Assembly (NCBI GenBank): GCA_027625915.1
Contig: JANTQA010000023.1
Coordinates: 2,108,001-2,172,000, forward strand
Source: Anaeramoeba flamelloides
Lineage: Eukaryota; Metamonada; Anaeramoebidae
Length of the DNA: 64,000 nucleotides
Reading direction: 5' to 3'
Below, piece by piece: positions 1-12,038 of this stretch. The position numbers and the translations under genes were made by a program. The stretch's first letter is position 1. Each line of letters begins with the position of its first letter. Below the pieces are notes generated by a model. It did no database searches. It saw only the letters and a list, made by a program, of their open reading frames with translations, and was not told where the DNA came from.

Positions 1-717
1 TTTTACTGTTATTTTCGGATTAAATGGTAAAAAATTGTTTTCATCAGATCTTTTCGTTTTTTTTTTTTTTATTACTCTTTATAAGTTGGACAGTGACACT
101 CCGACTTTGAATAACATGAGTCAAGATTAAACACCAGAAAAGAAGTTCTAAAATTCCAATTTGACTTAACAAAAGTTAAATTGATTTCTGTTCATAAAGA
201 TAGTTAGTAAGCTACAAAACAAAAATCGAAGAAGAGAATTTTTTTTCCGATTTAAAATGAAAATACCTCCAAGCCCTTTCAATTTTTTCAAGATTGTTTG
301 TCATTTCTTTTCACTTTTTGTATCGAAAGACTTTTTACGATTTTCACAGAAACAGTTTAAGGGATTTAAAAAATCTAACCTTGCGCCTTATGCAAAAAAG
401 TTTTTCGAAGATTTTTTTTTTCATGGTTCATTTCTAATAAAAGGAAAAAACATAAAACTTTCAAATAAAACCGAGTTATTAAAAGGTTGAACAACACAAA
501 ATAAATTTTTTCTGATGAATTCGGAAAAACTTGTGTTTTACTTTTTTAAAAGTGCTTTCTTGACTTACTTTGTTGTTTTTGCTGCTATTTTCTAATTAGC
601 AAATTAAAATTATATTATCGGTACCAAAAATTGTCATATCAAATAAAAAGAAAAAAAAAAAATCCAAATCTCTTCATAAAATCAATTAGAAATGATATTT
701 TTTGAGAGTTCTTTAAA
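1..717. other. AT-rich non-coding stretch
   Basis: I see no protein-like reading frame here. The short open frames are rich in Phe and Lys, as expected from T and A runs. If the minus-strand exon at 1280-1697 continues after an intron, its next exon would have to lie here or beyond the window edge, but I could not find it. Confidence 0.5.
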
Positions 718-949
718 TACTATTTGTTCAAAATAAATGGAACAAAATTTTCATTTAGCTTTCCAAAAAAGACGTTTTAAAATCATAGTAACATTTCAAT
801 ATTTTAATTCTTAAAATGGACTTAAAATATTAATTTACCTTTTTAGAATTGGAGGAATTTTGATGATTTATTTTTAATTATTGGGATTTAGGTTTGAGAA
901 ATGAATTATGAAAATTTTGATCTTTTTATTTTTTAATTAATAGTAATGT
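718..949. mobile_element. Foldback MITE, family E (copy 1)
   Basis: The left end carries the motif AAAATTTTCATTTAGCTTTCC, and its reverse complement in diverged form lies near 920-935 (ATGAAAATTTTGATC). The same terminal motif appears at 30432-31153 (both ends), and once each near 9780 and 50840. The pattern fits a short non-autonomous inverted-repeat element. No coding capacity is visible. The exact termini are uncertain by about 10 bases. Confidence 0.5.
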
Positions 950-964
950 CCATTTTTTGGATTT

Positions 965-1077
965 TTTTTTAAACACAAATTATTTTAAGAAGAATGTAAA
1001 TTTTGTGCCTTAATTTGAGATTTTTTTTGTGCCTTAAATTTCCTTGAAAGTTTGTGTCTTAAAAACGGAATTTACTG
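965..1077. mobile_element. Right half of a mariner-like MITE, family M
   Basis: This segment matches the right half of the elements at 4061-4261 and 61520-61714: the phrases TTTTGTGCCTTAATTTGAGA and CCTTGAAAGTTTGTG are shared, and it ends in ACTG. The left half is missing or too diverged to recognise, so this is a truncated copy. Confidence 0.6.
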
Positions 1078-1279
1078 AAACCCAATTTGATTTTGGAAGA
1101 AATTAAACTCTGAAAAAATCCGTACGCAAAGACAACTAAAATTTTTTGAGGAACCAAAGATTTTCAAAAGTGTTGAACATACTCGTTTTTGTGCAATTTT
1201 TGAAAACAGCTTTATTTTTTTTTTTTTTTTTTTGATGAAGAAAAAAAAAAAGTAAAGATGAAAAGAAATTTTATTTTAC

Positions 1280-1697
1280 CTCTAATATCTACTTTTTTTT
1301 TATAAGAATGCTTAATAATTGGCAGTTGTACTTTAAACATGCCAAAGAGATCTTCTGCTTCATAATCTAAAGCATATCGATAATATTTTAATTTTTGAAG
1401 CTTTTTCAATTTCATTTTCCATTTATTAAAGAAACTATTGTCTTGTAATACCTGGGTTTGGTTAGGATCGTAATACATCGCTTCTAATAATTCGCCGTCA
1501 GATGTTTTGATATCCACTAATTCTGCACCAAGTGCTTCCAAGAATTCTGTTAACACTCGTTTCCCAATCGCTAATTTGTTAGAAAGTGTTCCAAATAGTG
1601 GGTATAACATTGATCTGACAATGGGATTGAAAATTGTAAATATAAGTGATTCAAAAAATGTAAATTCACTATGAATGTCTAATTTTTTGTTGTGCAT
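1280..1697 (-). CDS. Unidentified protein, 5' exon, possibly the N-terminus of an alpha/beta hydrolase
   Basis: The open frame runs on the minus strand from 1793. I prefer the start at 1697 (MHNKKLDIHSEF), because upstream residues are low-complexity and the sequence before this ATG is A-rich, as at other starts here. The 139 or so residues are protein-like, with a hydrophobic N-terminal helix (FFESLIFTIFNPIVRSMLYP), then LAIGKRVLTEFLEALGAE and a strand-rich part with TSDGELLEAMYYD. Before the poly-Lys tail there is a possible donor, AGAG|GTAAAA, at 1280/1279. Beyond it the frame encodes only low-complexity residues, so I end the exon there. The segment GAELVDIKTSDGELLEAMYY resembles the strand before the oxyanion region of serine-aminopeptidase-like alpha/beta hydrolases. 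This is only a hint, because no nucleophile elbow is in the exon. No downstream exon was found. Confidence 0.55.
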
Positions 1698-2036
1698 TTT
1701 TGTTTTTTTTTGGGGTTGTTGAAAAATGTTGTGTTTCGAAAAACAATTAAAAAAAAATGATTCTAATTTTCTGTTGAAGAATAATGATGTCAATTGTCTT
1801 GTAGAATTTGGTCAGTGTGTATAATCTTAAGGTTACAATTTTTTTAAAAGAGTCTGACAAAATCCTAAAGTATTTTTTAAAAACCTTCAAAAAAACGTGT
1901 TTTTTAAAGAATAAGAAATCTCACAATTGTTTGTTTGTGGTTTTTGTTTTCTTGTTTAATATCAGAAAACAACATTTTTCTTATTGTATTGCAAATTTTC
2001 ATTTCAAAAATGAAAGATTAAGTGTAAATTTACAGA

Positions 2037-2674
2037 TTGGTAAATACCTCCTCAAACAAAATTGATCTTTTCATTACATCATCAAAAATAAAAAACATCA
2101 TAAATTTTTTTTTTTTAAAAATACAAAAATTGGGAAAAGAGACCAATTTTTGGAACTTTCATGGATTACATAGTCTCTTTTTGAATTTTTTTTTTGATCT
2201 CAAACACTACAATTTTTTCATCTTTGTAAAAAAGTACTTTTCAAAATTCCAATATCTATCAAAGCACCTTGAAGAGGTGTGTTACCAAGGATTCAAACTA
2301 TTTGAAGAATTTATTTTCCAAAACTTGTATATTCTATTTTTTGTATTCTATTTTTGCAAATTTATGATAAATTTTACCTTCCTTTCAAGTATTTTTTTGT
2401 GGACACAAAATTGCTCAAAGAAATGGTTTCTAAAAAGGATACTCTTAATTGTTCTGTTCAAAAGAGAAAATATGTATATAAAATTGCTCTTTTTACTGAT
2501 TCTTTTTTACTCATTTTAAAAGAAAATATGATCAAATTATCTCTTTTGTTGTTCTGTCTGAACGGGAATAAATGTTCACAAATAGAACAGAAAAATAAAC
2601 AAGTTCAAGGAATCATTAAAAAAGGAGTAGTACTGAAGGTATTAGAGTTGTTGAAATTTTTTTGCTCGACATGA
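2037..2674 (+). other. Two overlapping plus-strand open frames of doubtful status
   Basis: One frame is open for 160 codons (2037-2519) and a second for 106 codons (2354-2674). Neither has a convincing start. The first is very rich in Phe, Leu and Lys. The second has a more varied segment (KDTLNCSVQKRKYVYKIAL). The 160-codon length is rare by chance at this base composition, yet the T-rich strand lowers the stop frequency. It could be a decayed gene or noise. I recognise no family. Confidence 0.15.
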
Positions 2675-2711
2675 AAGTCCATATTTTGAATTTAGATTAA
2701 AAATTTTTGAT

Positions 2712-3715
2712 TTAAGGGATTAGTTTCAAGATAGATACTTCTAAAATCTCATAATATTGTAATTGTGTGTATATGTTATTCGTGAAGCTAGGTTGGTTCA
2801 GAGTAAAAAATCAATTATAAATTCTGTTGCACAATAAATCATTACATTTTTTACTAAGAATCACTATTAAAGATTTTCATTTTGTAAATTTTTTTATGAA
2901 TGCTTTTTCCCGATCTAAAAATTGGAATTCAAAATAATTGAATTCCAGTATTTATGAATTCATATTTTGAACTTCCAAAAGTAACTATTTTTATCAATTT
3001 TTTAATTCAAATATTTTGCTCATTAATCATTAACAGAAAAACACAAAGACTATTTAGTTTTGTTCCCTAATTAAAAATCTAAGTGTAACGCCAATATATA
3101 TCTAACATTTCAGATATCTTAAGTCATTAGAATATTTTGGTTAATTATTTACTTTTTTAAAAAAATAGAATTTTGTATAAACTAATCTACATTTCTTCAT
3201 AAATTAAGATAGTATCAACTTTGATGTCTCGATACTGAGGCTCAAACTTTAAATTTGTCGCCAAATACACATTATTTTCAAAAGTCTTGGTTTTTTTTAC
3301 CACTATTTTTTCTAAGTAAAAAATGAAAATTTTAACTTCATATATCCCAAAATATTTTTCTGTTTATAAGTTGAAGAAAATCCAAAGATCTTTACAACAT
3401 CATTAAGAAATGATTTTTTTGCACAATAAATTAAACTTCCTGAGTTAACTATAATATAAAATTTTCACTTTTGTAATTTGATTGTAACAGTAATAAATAA
3501 TATTTATTTTGGAAATTGAAATTAAAATTTTCAAATACTAATTGGAAAAATAACAGTAATACAAAGATCATTGTTTATTGATGGAATCAACAAATGGTAC
3601 TACTTAACTAATTGTTGTTTCAGAGACATATGAATCATAGTCCCATAATCTGTTCATACACAATAACAACATATTGTATTCTTATACTTCAACTTGGTAG
3701 ATGTTAATCTCATAA
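2712..3715. mobile_element. TTAA-flanked inverted-repeat element, family A/B (copy A, longer)
   Basis: It starts with TTAAGGGATTAG and ends near 3715 with a degenerate form of the reverse complement. Much of its body aligns with 7300-8055: shared phrases include TTGCACAATAAAT, ATTACATTTTTTACTAA, GAACTTCCAAAAGTAACTATTTT and, near the right end, CAATAACAACATA. This copy is about 250 bases longer than its partner. No transposase frame is visible. The TTAA at the ends suggests a piggyBac-type target site, but a TA target cannot be excluded. Confidence 0.6.
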
Positions 3716-4060
3716 TGACCAATTAGAAATATAACCTTTGGGTTGTTATTCAACCCAAACAAAGAAATATACGAATTAATTTTGTTTTTTAGGGGTTTAT
3801 TCACTTCAAAGAATGCTCTTTCAACCAAATAAATTCCCAAATATCTAAAATTGCACTTTTCAGAGTACTTCCATAGGTTGGAAAAATCAAAAGAAAAAAA
3901 AATTGAATAAATCCCAAAGTTTCACAAGTAAATTAAATTGACATACCTCCCAAATTCAACACAGTTTGAAAGGATCTTATGGAAAAATTTAAATGACAAA
4001 CAAAAAAAAAACAGAGGATCTCTATTGCAGAAATTCAATAAAAAATTCAATAAAAATTTA

Positions 4061-4261
4061 CAGTCAGTTCCACTTTTAAGGCACAAACTTTCAACAAAAT
4101 TTAAGAAACAATAAAAAAGTCAAATTAAGGTTCAAAATTTAAATTCTAGAAAAATAATTTGTGTATAAAAAAAATTCCTAATAATGTTTCTTATTTAATT
4201 TGAGATTTTTTTGTGCCTTGAATTTCCTTGAAAGTTTGTGCCTTAAAAGTGGAACTGATTG
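4061..4261. mobile_element. Mariner/Tc1-like MITE, family M (copy 1)
   Basis: This 201-bp element has termini CAGTCAGTTCCACTTTTAAG on the left and the reverse complement of CAATCAGTTCCACTTTTAAG on the right, and is flanked by TA on both sides. The inverted repeats extend about 60-90 bp and take up most of the element. Two other full copies lie at 49243-49437 and 61520-61714, and a half copy at 965-1077. A TA duplication and CAG-type ends are typical of Tc1/mariner non-autonomous elements. Confidence 0.8.
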
Positions 4262-7200
4262 TAATTAGAAGAATAATATTTCACAAGATCTTCGATTAAA
4301 ACAATCCCGATTTAAAAAAAAATCAAATAAACCAAGAAAAAATTTTAATGATTCTAATAAAAATTAATTGAAATTAACAAAATATCATTTTAAATGATTT
4401 CTGATTCTCAATTATAGATTAATATAAAACTTAAATATTTTATTTTCCCTTAGGGTATTTTTTTTTTATATTTGAATTTTTCAATTTGAAACACAATTTT
4501 TTTCTTACTTCAGTACAGCATCGATTTAACCCAGTTCGAAAGATTCGGTGATATTTTATAATTTTTTCAACAATCAAATTTATGATTTTGTTTTATTGTT
4601 TTATAAAAGTTGTTTAATTTGGAAAATAATTCAAACGAGAAAAAAAAAGTTTTGAAAACTTGAAAATTGACAACATTAATAATTGGGAAACCAATATAGC
4701 TGAATATAAAATCTAAAATAAATACAAATTCAGATTTAAAATTTAATTTTTTTCTTTAATTATTGTTATTTATTAAAATTACCACATTTTGGATTGATTT
4801 ATTGTAGATATCTTCCTACAACGGGTATGTTTGTTATTGAAAAGTATCATAGCTTATGAAGAAAGTTTAAATAGGTAAATTTCAAAAGGAAAATTATTTA
4901 CACGCGGATTAAACCCATCCATAGTAACTCATCCTTATTAAACTTTGGGAAAATTTAAATCATTTTATTTAAAATAGGAGTATCTTAAAATGTACAGGTG
5001 TAATGTTATTTTATAATTTATCATTTCTCAACTCAACCCCATTCCAAAAATTTGGACACACCCAATTTCAAAAATAGGTAAAATAACCACCAATTTATAT
5101 TATTTTTCCAAAAGTAATATAAAACTACATTTAAATGACCCAGTATTAATGTTTTAATAAGTAATCCTTTTTAATCAAAATAAAAGAAAAAAATATAAAA
5201 TGAAAAAATAAAAATTGGTGTATCGAAAATAATGAAATGAGCTGAACAAAAAATGTATTGGTAAATATGTTGAAATTTTGTCAACAATTGTTGATCGATG
5301 AAACGATAAGATACAATCAACTAATTGTATGTGGTTTTCTATTCAACAAATTCAACACTAACCTTCTCTCAAACATCGAAAAAAATCCAGATCTAAGGAA
5401 AATATTTACTAATTAGTAAAAAGGAAATGAAAACAAAACGAAAAAACACAAAAAATGAAATAGTTTGTAAAATCAAAATTATTCCCAAATTGTATGTAGA
5501 GCCGATTATTACTATTCTTTCAAATGTTTAAACTGTGCCCAAATTTTTGTAATTTAGTTTATATATAATATTTTATTGTTTTTTCTATTAGTAATTAACT
5601 CTTGTCCTTTTTTAACTTAGATCCCATTTAATTAAATAAAGGATAAAAAATATTTTATTCTACAGAAGATAAAATATTTACAAAATTTTTAAATAGAATA
5701 CTGTTTGAGTTGAAAAAAGAGATTGCGTATTATCATGAACATACCACTTTTCGTACCGGGTTGATTTTTTAGGGGGCTATATCTTCAAATAAATATTACA
5801 ATTTAATATTCTTTGTTTTTTACATTAATAACCTAAAACGAATATATTATTATTAAAGGTATGTTAAATAAAGAATATTGTTTAAACGGAAATTTAGATT
5901 TTTTTTTTTAATTTTTCATTTTTTGTTTCATCCCACACATATCAAATTGGAAAATTTATCTTTGTATATATTCAGAAATTGAAATAACCCTAATATTGCC
6001 TTTCTCAAAATTATTAAATAGTGCTTTATATTTCACCCCAAGTATACAGATATAATTGGAAATAAATTGAATAGAACCAAGTGAAAATCTTAAAAAAAAA
6101 ATTTTTTTTTTAACTTTGTTTTCTTTTTTTCAAAAATCCCTTAAAAGTTTTTATAATTGACCCTTTAAAATAGTAATATATGTAATATTTTGATTTATCT
6201 TTAATTTTTATCCTTTTAAATTATTTTTATTTGTTAAGGTATAGTATTTTAACCACTATATATCTTAAAATATGAATAAAACATAAATCTGGAAAATTGA
6301 AAATAATTAACCAGAAATAAAACGAAATATTCAACACTCTTTCATAAATTAATGATCAGATCATACTAATTATGCCAGCTTTTGTAATACCATTATAACC
6401 ATTTTACACCATTTGAATATCACAATTTATTGTTTTACTAAATCAAAATTTTCAATTTATAAAAATGACACTTTTCGAATAATATTACAATAATTATATA
6501 ATTTTGTAATTTATTAAGATTCTTGAAGAAAAAAGGAAATAATAAATATAATTTTGACTTATTTATTTTCAGAGCTACTAAGATTTCTTTTTGTTTTAAA
6601 TAAAATTGTGAATTATTTTCTTAATCACTATATTTTAACACGAAAATGATAAAATAAGTATTGAAACACTCGCTCAAGTGTTATATAACCCTAGTTAGAT
6701 ATACAATATAAGATTTTCTTTTACAAAAAAATAAAATTTCAACAATTCCAACATTTTCCACATTTTTTACTTTCTTGGATCCTTCCAAAATAGAATAATA
6801 ATAATTGTAAATTTCCATTTAAAACCAATGAAACACACACACACACACACAAAACAATATAACTTTTCTGGTAATTTTTACAATTACTTTTATAAGTATG
6901 TAATGTTTTTCATTTTTTTACTTGTACTTAAATATCACTAAAAGTTATTTCTATTTCATTTTTTTTTCATTTGATAGATCTATTAGACTTAATTTTATAT
7001 TTATTTTTTTGCATTTTTTAAAACTTTAAAATTAGTTAAATTTTTTGTCCAATTTCTTCAAAACAGAAGTATTTTTTGAAAATTTGAAGTAAAATATGTC
7101 AATAATTAAACTACGCGTGTATTGGAAAAGTAGTCCTTATGCCCCCCCCCCCATTTTTTTTATCCAGAAATATTGGATGTTTTACACACTTAAAACATAA

Positions 7201-7299
7201 TATTACGACGGGATGCTTTTTTAGTTGAAAAAAAATCAATAAAAAATTAAAATTTTTGATGTTCTCAATTTTAATTTAATAAAAGAAAATAAAAATGAC
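4262..7299. other. Long non-coding stretch between repeats
   Basis: No gene is supported. It contains the dispersed repeat copy at 5190-5575, a short (AC)n run at about 6833-6850, and an 11-base C run near 7142-7152 that is striking in such AT-rich DNA. Just before the C run, GGAAAAGTAGTCCTTAT resembles a solitary end of the 33454/61786 element family. Confidence 0.5.
5190..5575 (+). repeat. Dispersed repeat H, copy 1
   Basis: It aligns in the same orientation with about 26860-27260. Shared landmarks in order are a TGTATTG..TAAAT block, TTGTTGATCGAT, ATCAACTAATT, AATTCAAC, a run of AAAACAAAA, TTTAAACTGTGC/TTTTAAATGTGC and AATTTAGTTTA. Divergence is considerable and the boundaries are soft. 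No open frame or clear terminal inverted repeat is visible. Confidence 0.4.
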
Positions 7300-8055
7300 T
7301 TAAGGGATTAGCGTCACCCTAGATTTCTCTATAATCAAAGTATGTTGTAATTGGGTGCAAATGGTATTAGTACGCCATGTCTCAAATAGCTTTAAAAAAT
7401 CTATTATAAATCCTATTGCACAATAAATTATTACATTTTTTACTAATGATCACTATGAAAAATTTTCATTTTGGAAATTTTTTTTTTATTATTCTTTTTC
7501 CAAATCTAAAAATAGAAACCCAAAATACAGTATTCTGGTATTTAATAATTGTTATTTAGAACTTCCAAAAGTAACTATTTTGATAATTTTTGAATTTCAA
7601 AGATTAACTCAATAATCATCAAAATAAAAGCACAAAGACTGATTATTTTTGTTTGCTTTTGATACAGGTACTTATAGCATCAATATATTTGCATGATTTG
7701 AGAAATAATTTGTCAAAAAAATTTATTCGTTAATTATTTAATTTTTAAAAAAAACGAATTTTTTAGTAACTAATCTACATTTCGCCATAAATTTAAGAAA
7801 GATATTTTACAACTTTGTAGTCTGAATATTGATAATTCAACCTTTAAATTTATGGCAAAAGGCAGATTATATTCTGAAATTGTTGGGTTTATAACTCATA
7901 CAGTGGATCTTTTTTAATTGATAAGATCAACAAATATTACTACTTGATTAATCAATTTTTTAGAGACATTTGAACCATGTAGCACTAATTTAGTTGCTTC
8001 CAATAACAACATACTTTTTTTCTAGGCTTCTCCTTCGTAGAAGCTAATCCCTTAA
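7300..8055. mobile_element. TTAA-flanked inverted-repeat element, family A/B (copy B)
   Basis: This 756-bp element begins TTAAGGGATTAG and ends CTAATCCCTTAA. The ends form imperfect inverted repeats of about 75 bp: the left reads AAAGTATGTTGTAATTGG, and the right in reverse complement reads AAAGTATGTTGTTATTGG. It is homologous to 2712-3715. It has no coding capacity, so it looks like a non-autonomous element. Confidence 0.7.
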
Positions 8056-9238
8056 CATAGTTTCATAAATATTTCTTAATTTTTCAGTTTTTTTTTTTTT
8101 TTTTTTTTTTTTTGAGAAAATATGATTTTTTTATAATCAATTGTAACATTTTTATGACATGCTAAAAAAGTTCAAGAAAAATGCTAGAGAATTTGATAAT
8201 TTAACAAAATTCGATTGTATTGTAAAAAAGAGAGGATATGAATCGGGGTTGAAAAATCACGAGAAAATCAAAAATGACTTTTTGCCATTCCAAATAAACG
8301 AAAATTTCTAAAATGGTTGATCAAATGGTATTTTTTTTTATTCAAAACGTTAAATATACTGGGTATTTTCTTGAACCATGTTAACATGCCAGGAAAGTAT
8401 CATAATTAATTATAAAAAATAATATTTTTATCAAAAAAAATGAAAAATACAGAATTGATTTCTCGAAATGTAAATTATATAAATTCAAATAAAAATAAAA
8501 ATAATAGAACCTTAATTTTTAAAAATTCAAATCAGAAAACAAAAAAATATTTTCAAAGTATTTTAATGAAAAAAAATAAATTAACAAAAAAAAATGTTTA
8601 TCATATTCTAAAATCCAAAATATTCAAATTTTCATAATAATATAAATTCAAATTTTAAAAAAAAAAAAATCAATTAGACTTATTTTAGACTCCCAAATGT
8701 TTAAATTTCTTTAAGTTTGAATCACATTACTTTTTTGTTAAAGTACAAAATCCGTTTAATTCATTCGTTGACACGTTGTGAGTTATTTTTGAAACATGCC
8801 TCTTTGACGCAATAATGATTTTCTAATATTCTTTCAGATAAAAGAAAATAAACTTAAAAAGTGAAGAAATGAAAAAAAAGTTTCGAGATCTCAAAATGTT
8901 CAAAAAATCACAGTTCAAAATCAACAAAATTATATGCAAAGCTATAATTTACAATAATTTAATTAAGATGGTGGGTATCTCTCTTTGGTATTTTTTCAAA
9001 AAAATTCCTTATTTCACATTGTTGTATTTTATAAATCAACCACATATCACATAAAAATTTGTTTTAAACTGAGATAGCAACCCAGTCCCCGGTGTGATAA
9101 TTTGATGACATTTGAATATATTTTCTTTGTAAAAAATTTTAACATATATAACAAAACTGAAAAGTTTTTCACATTTTCTGTCCAAGATCAAATTTTGGAA
9201 AAGAAGATAAATAAATATTTTATCCAATTTTTTGGCAT
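8056..9238. other. AT-rich non-coding stretch
   Basis: It holds a long T run (about 8090-8112) and small Lys/Asn-rich open frames (8440-8637 and 8869-9054). I regard these frames as chance products of A-rich DNA. I see no gene. Confidence 0.45.
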
Positions 9239-9672
9239 TTAAGGACTAAATAAAAAAAAGCCGTGATAAGCTGTGCGTGTTGCAAAAAATTGTGAAATTA
9301 TATCCTTTATCTCTTGGGATTGAGAAGAACTCTTAACTTTCAAATTTTTAGGTAATTGGAAATTTTGCCTGATCTGATTCTTTAGTCTTCCGTTGATATT
9401 GGAAATAAAATTCCAACCCTTTTTGAGAAGAATTGATTTTTTTAACTGGTTTTTTTTCTTGGAAACTCAAACAAATAGAATTTTAACAAAGAAGTTTGCA
9501 TTTTTATTACCGATATTGACATAAGGTTAAAGAATCTGAGCAGGCAGAATTTCTAATCTTAAAAAATTTGAAAGTTAAGAGTTCTTCATGAGCCCAAGAC
9601 ACAAAAAGTCTAATTCAACAATATTTTGAAACACATACCACTTTTTACGACTTTTTTTTATCAAGTCCTTAA
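9239..9672. mobile_element. Long palindromic (foldback) MITE, family C
   Basis: This 434-bp element has arms complementary for nearly its whole length. The left end reads TTAAGGACTAAATAAAAAAA, and the right end in reverse complement TTAAGGACTTGATAAAAAAA. Both arms also share AAGAACTCTTAACTTTCAAA and a CTGATTCTTTA/CAGATTCTTTA block. As RNA it would form one long imperfect hairpin. TTAA lies at both ends, as in the elements at 7300, 33454 and 61786. Confidence 0.75.
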
Positions 9673-11089
9673 AATAAAAAAATAACTCATAATTTAACTG
9701 TAACATGAGTGAGTTCACTATTTTCACAAATTAGAAAAATCTCAGGGTTAATCAATCGCTGTAAATTTAAAAATAAATTGATCAAAATTTTCATTCAACT
9801 TTCCGAAAAAATCACTAAGAATTAAAACAAATTCTCAACGAGTGCAATTCTAAAGGTCAAATTATTAATTTGGACTGGTTTGAAATATGAAAATTTAAAG
9901 TTACCTGATTTGAAAAAATCTTTTTAGGCAACGATGAATAAAAATTTTCTTCGGTTTATTTTGCAAAAAATATGAAAAGCAAACACTGGAGAGCAGTTTC
10001 CTATTTCAGCTTTTTTGTTTCTTTAAAAATTCTAAAATATTTTTTGCTTTCGAAAAAAATTTTTTCTTTTTGGCTTTGAGAGAAATTGAAAATTTTCTAA
10101 TCAGTTGTTCTTCGAAATAGAATTTTCTATTTCTTAAGAACCATTTTAAAATTGAAAATCTGTCTCTGTTTATCTGATGAAATTCCATCGTAAAGTTGAA
10201 ATAATAGTATTGGGCAATCAGTCTTATTGTTGCTGAAATTTTTTTTATTTCAAAAATTATTTTATGTAACACTTTACAGAAAAAAAACAACTAATTTTAG
10301 TATATTCATTATTCCTAAAGTTGAATTTTGGGATTGATATTTTATAATTCCTAAAATATTCGAAATAATTTCTTTGTTCTTTGCAAAAAAATTACAAAGT
10401 GAAAAAAAACTATTTCAACATGTTATTTTCTTTCTTTTTCATCTATGGGGTTGTTTCAAAGTTTATTGATCAAATAACCTTTTTTTGTTGAACCAAAACA
10501 AGCGAGAAGAAAAATAATCAAAATTTGTCAACAGAATTTTCATATTGGTAATGAAGGGATTATCAGAATGCTTTTTTCAAGATTTAAATTACTTTTCCAA
10601 ATTTAAACAGAAAATTTTCAAAAATCCACTGACAAAAAAAATCATCTGGATTTCTTAATTTGGCAAATTTGTGTATAGCAGAAAAGGAATTCTAAAGAAC
10701 CAAATTCAGAGAAAATAAAAATTGCAAAGGAACAACTCAAAAGCAGTTTGAAAAATGTTTGGGAATAATAATTTAGAGAAAAAAAAGTATCTATTGCAGT
10801 TTATTGTCTGAACTAAGGACAGTATATAAAACCCTTTTCAAGAACTTTTTTCAGATTGAGGTTAACTTCCATGGATCTTATTAAATAAAGGGTTGATAAT
10901 AAAAGATTTCAAAATAAAATACAATTTATTTTAAAAGTAATACGACTTTCAAAATTAATGTTAGTAATTGATATTATTTACTTACCCGTTTCAAATTGAA
11001 ATCTTTTGGAAATTCAATCCAAAAAATTTGTCTTGCTTTTGTCATTTTTTAAAAAATTTTTCTAATTTCAAAACATTTCTCATTTAGAA
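9673..11089. other. Non-coding stretch upstream of the 7TM exons
   Basis: It holds a single family-E terminal motif near 9770-9810 (TTGATCAAAATTTTCATTCA). A 94-codon minus-strand frame (10006-10290) is rich in Phe and Lys and matches nothing I know. No supported gene lies here. The end of this stretch should hold the promoter of the putative receptor gene, but no motif stands out. Confidence 0.4.
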
Positions 11090-11191
11090 ATGAAAGATCT
11101 GGCTTTTTTTATTTCAACTTGTGTCCTGACGATTTTTTCAACAATTTGCCTCTATCTTTTTTATAAGCGCCGAAATATTCGCCCACTTAAA
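11090..11191 (+). CDS. Putative exon 1 of a 7TM-RGS receptor (TM1)
   Basis: An ATG at 11090 opens 34 codons with one strongly hydrophobic segment (LAFFISTCVLTIFSTICLYLF), followed by a basic loop, YKRRNIRPLK. The frame is followed at once by a GT donor (AAA|GTATTT). The next coding block begins after an AG at 11284, in the same phase (0), leaving a 93-bp intron that contains several CTAAC branch-point-like motifs. A helix followed by a basic RxIRPLK loop is the pattern of the first helix and loop of protist 7TM-RGS proteins. The large exon at 16363-17670 has only four helices plus an RGS domain, so three are missing there, and this exon and the next supply three. The join is inferred. Confidence 0.45.
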
Positions 11192-11284
11192 GTATTTTTT
11201 AATTTTTTCTTTTGGATTTGCTGAACGTAATCTAACCACAGCACTAAAACCTAACATAACCTCGTCTTTGAATAAAATTAATAG

Positions 11285-11478
11285 AACCGTTCTTTTGTCG
11301 TTGCGTGCATTCACTATGTTACTCTTGTTGTGACACTAATCGTGGTTAACACAATTTTTTCAAGGAACCAATCAAATTGCGGATTATTTTTCTTTCTTAT
11401 ATTTGTTGGTCAAAATATGTTCGTTTCCATCTACTCTGCACGAGCCGGTCTCCTTCATAATATTTTTCACAAAAACCA
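11285..11478 (+). CDS. Putative exon 2 of a 7TM-RGS receptor (TM2-TM3)
   Basis: After the acceptor (AATTAATAG|AACCG) the frame reads NRSFVVACIHYVTLVVTL, a hydrophobic helix, then SRNQSNCG and a second helix (LFFFLIFVGQNMFVSIYSARA), ending HNIFHKN. The frame closes with a TAA directly after a possible donor, CCA|GTAATT (11478/11479), followed by a long T tract. Its base composition is richer in G+C than the flanks, as in the other real exons here. It has 64 codons plus two bases, so the next exon must supply one base. An acceptor at 16280 would fit that phase and extend the big exon upstream to 16281. The acceptor there (AAAAAG) is poor, so another exon may lie between. Confidence 0.45.
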
Positions 11479-12038
11479 GTAATTTATTTTATTTTTTTTT
11501 TTTTTTTTTTTAATTAGTTCTTGTGTCCACATTCTCTTTTGGCAAGTAGTTAATTTTAAAAAAGCGTTACCAGTTACACACACTAGGGTTTTCATTGTCT
11601 CGGAATTTCACCTTTTATCGAACAATTAATTGATCAATCCTTTTTGAAAAATTAAATCAAAAAAAAAAAGATTTGAAAGCTTTTCTACATTTATATCTTT
11701 TTGAGTTTTAAACAACCATTTACAATTTTTTCTCACAAACATTCGAAACCCTTGTTACTTCTAAATGTTTTTTTTTGTTTTTTTTTTTTTTTTTGTTTTG
11801 AAATACTCGCTACTGATAAATTCAAAGAAAAGGTTTTAATCTTGTTATTCATTTTCAATTTTGGAAATTTTTTAACCAAAGCTTAAAACAAGAATTTCCT
11901 TTGTTTTATAATTTAAAAACTTGATACAGTTCGTTTTTCTTCCAAATATTCTTTCTCGAGAAACTGTTTTAAAAGTAGAAGTTATTAGATTTTACAAAAA
12001 ATGGAAAATGACATAATTTTTTTTAAATTTTGTAGCAT

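Noticed and set aside
8440-8637. 65-codon Lys/Asn-rich frame
   Set aside because: The composition matches the local A-rich DNA and no feature supports translation.
10006-10290. 94-codon minus-strand frame
   Set aside because: It is mostly Phe, Lys, Ile and Leu from A/T runs, with no family or exon context.
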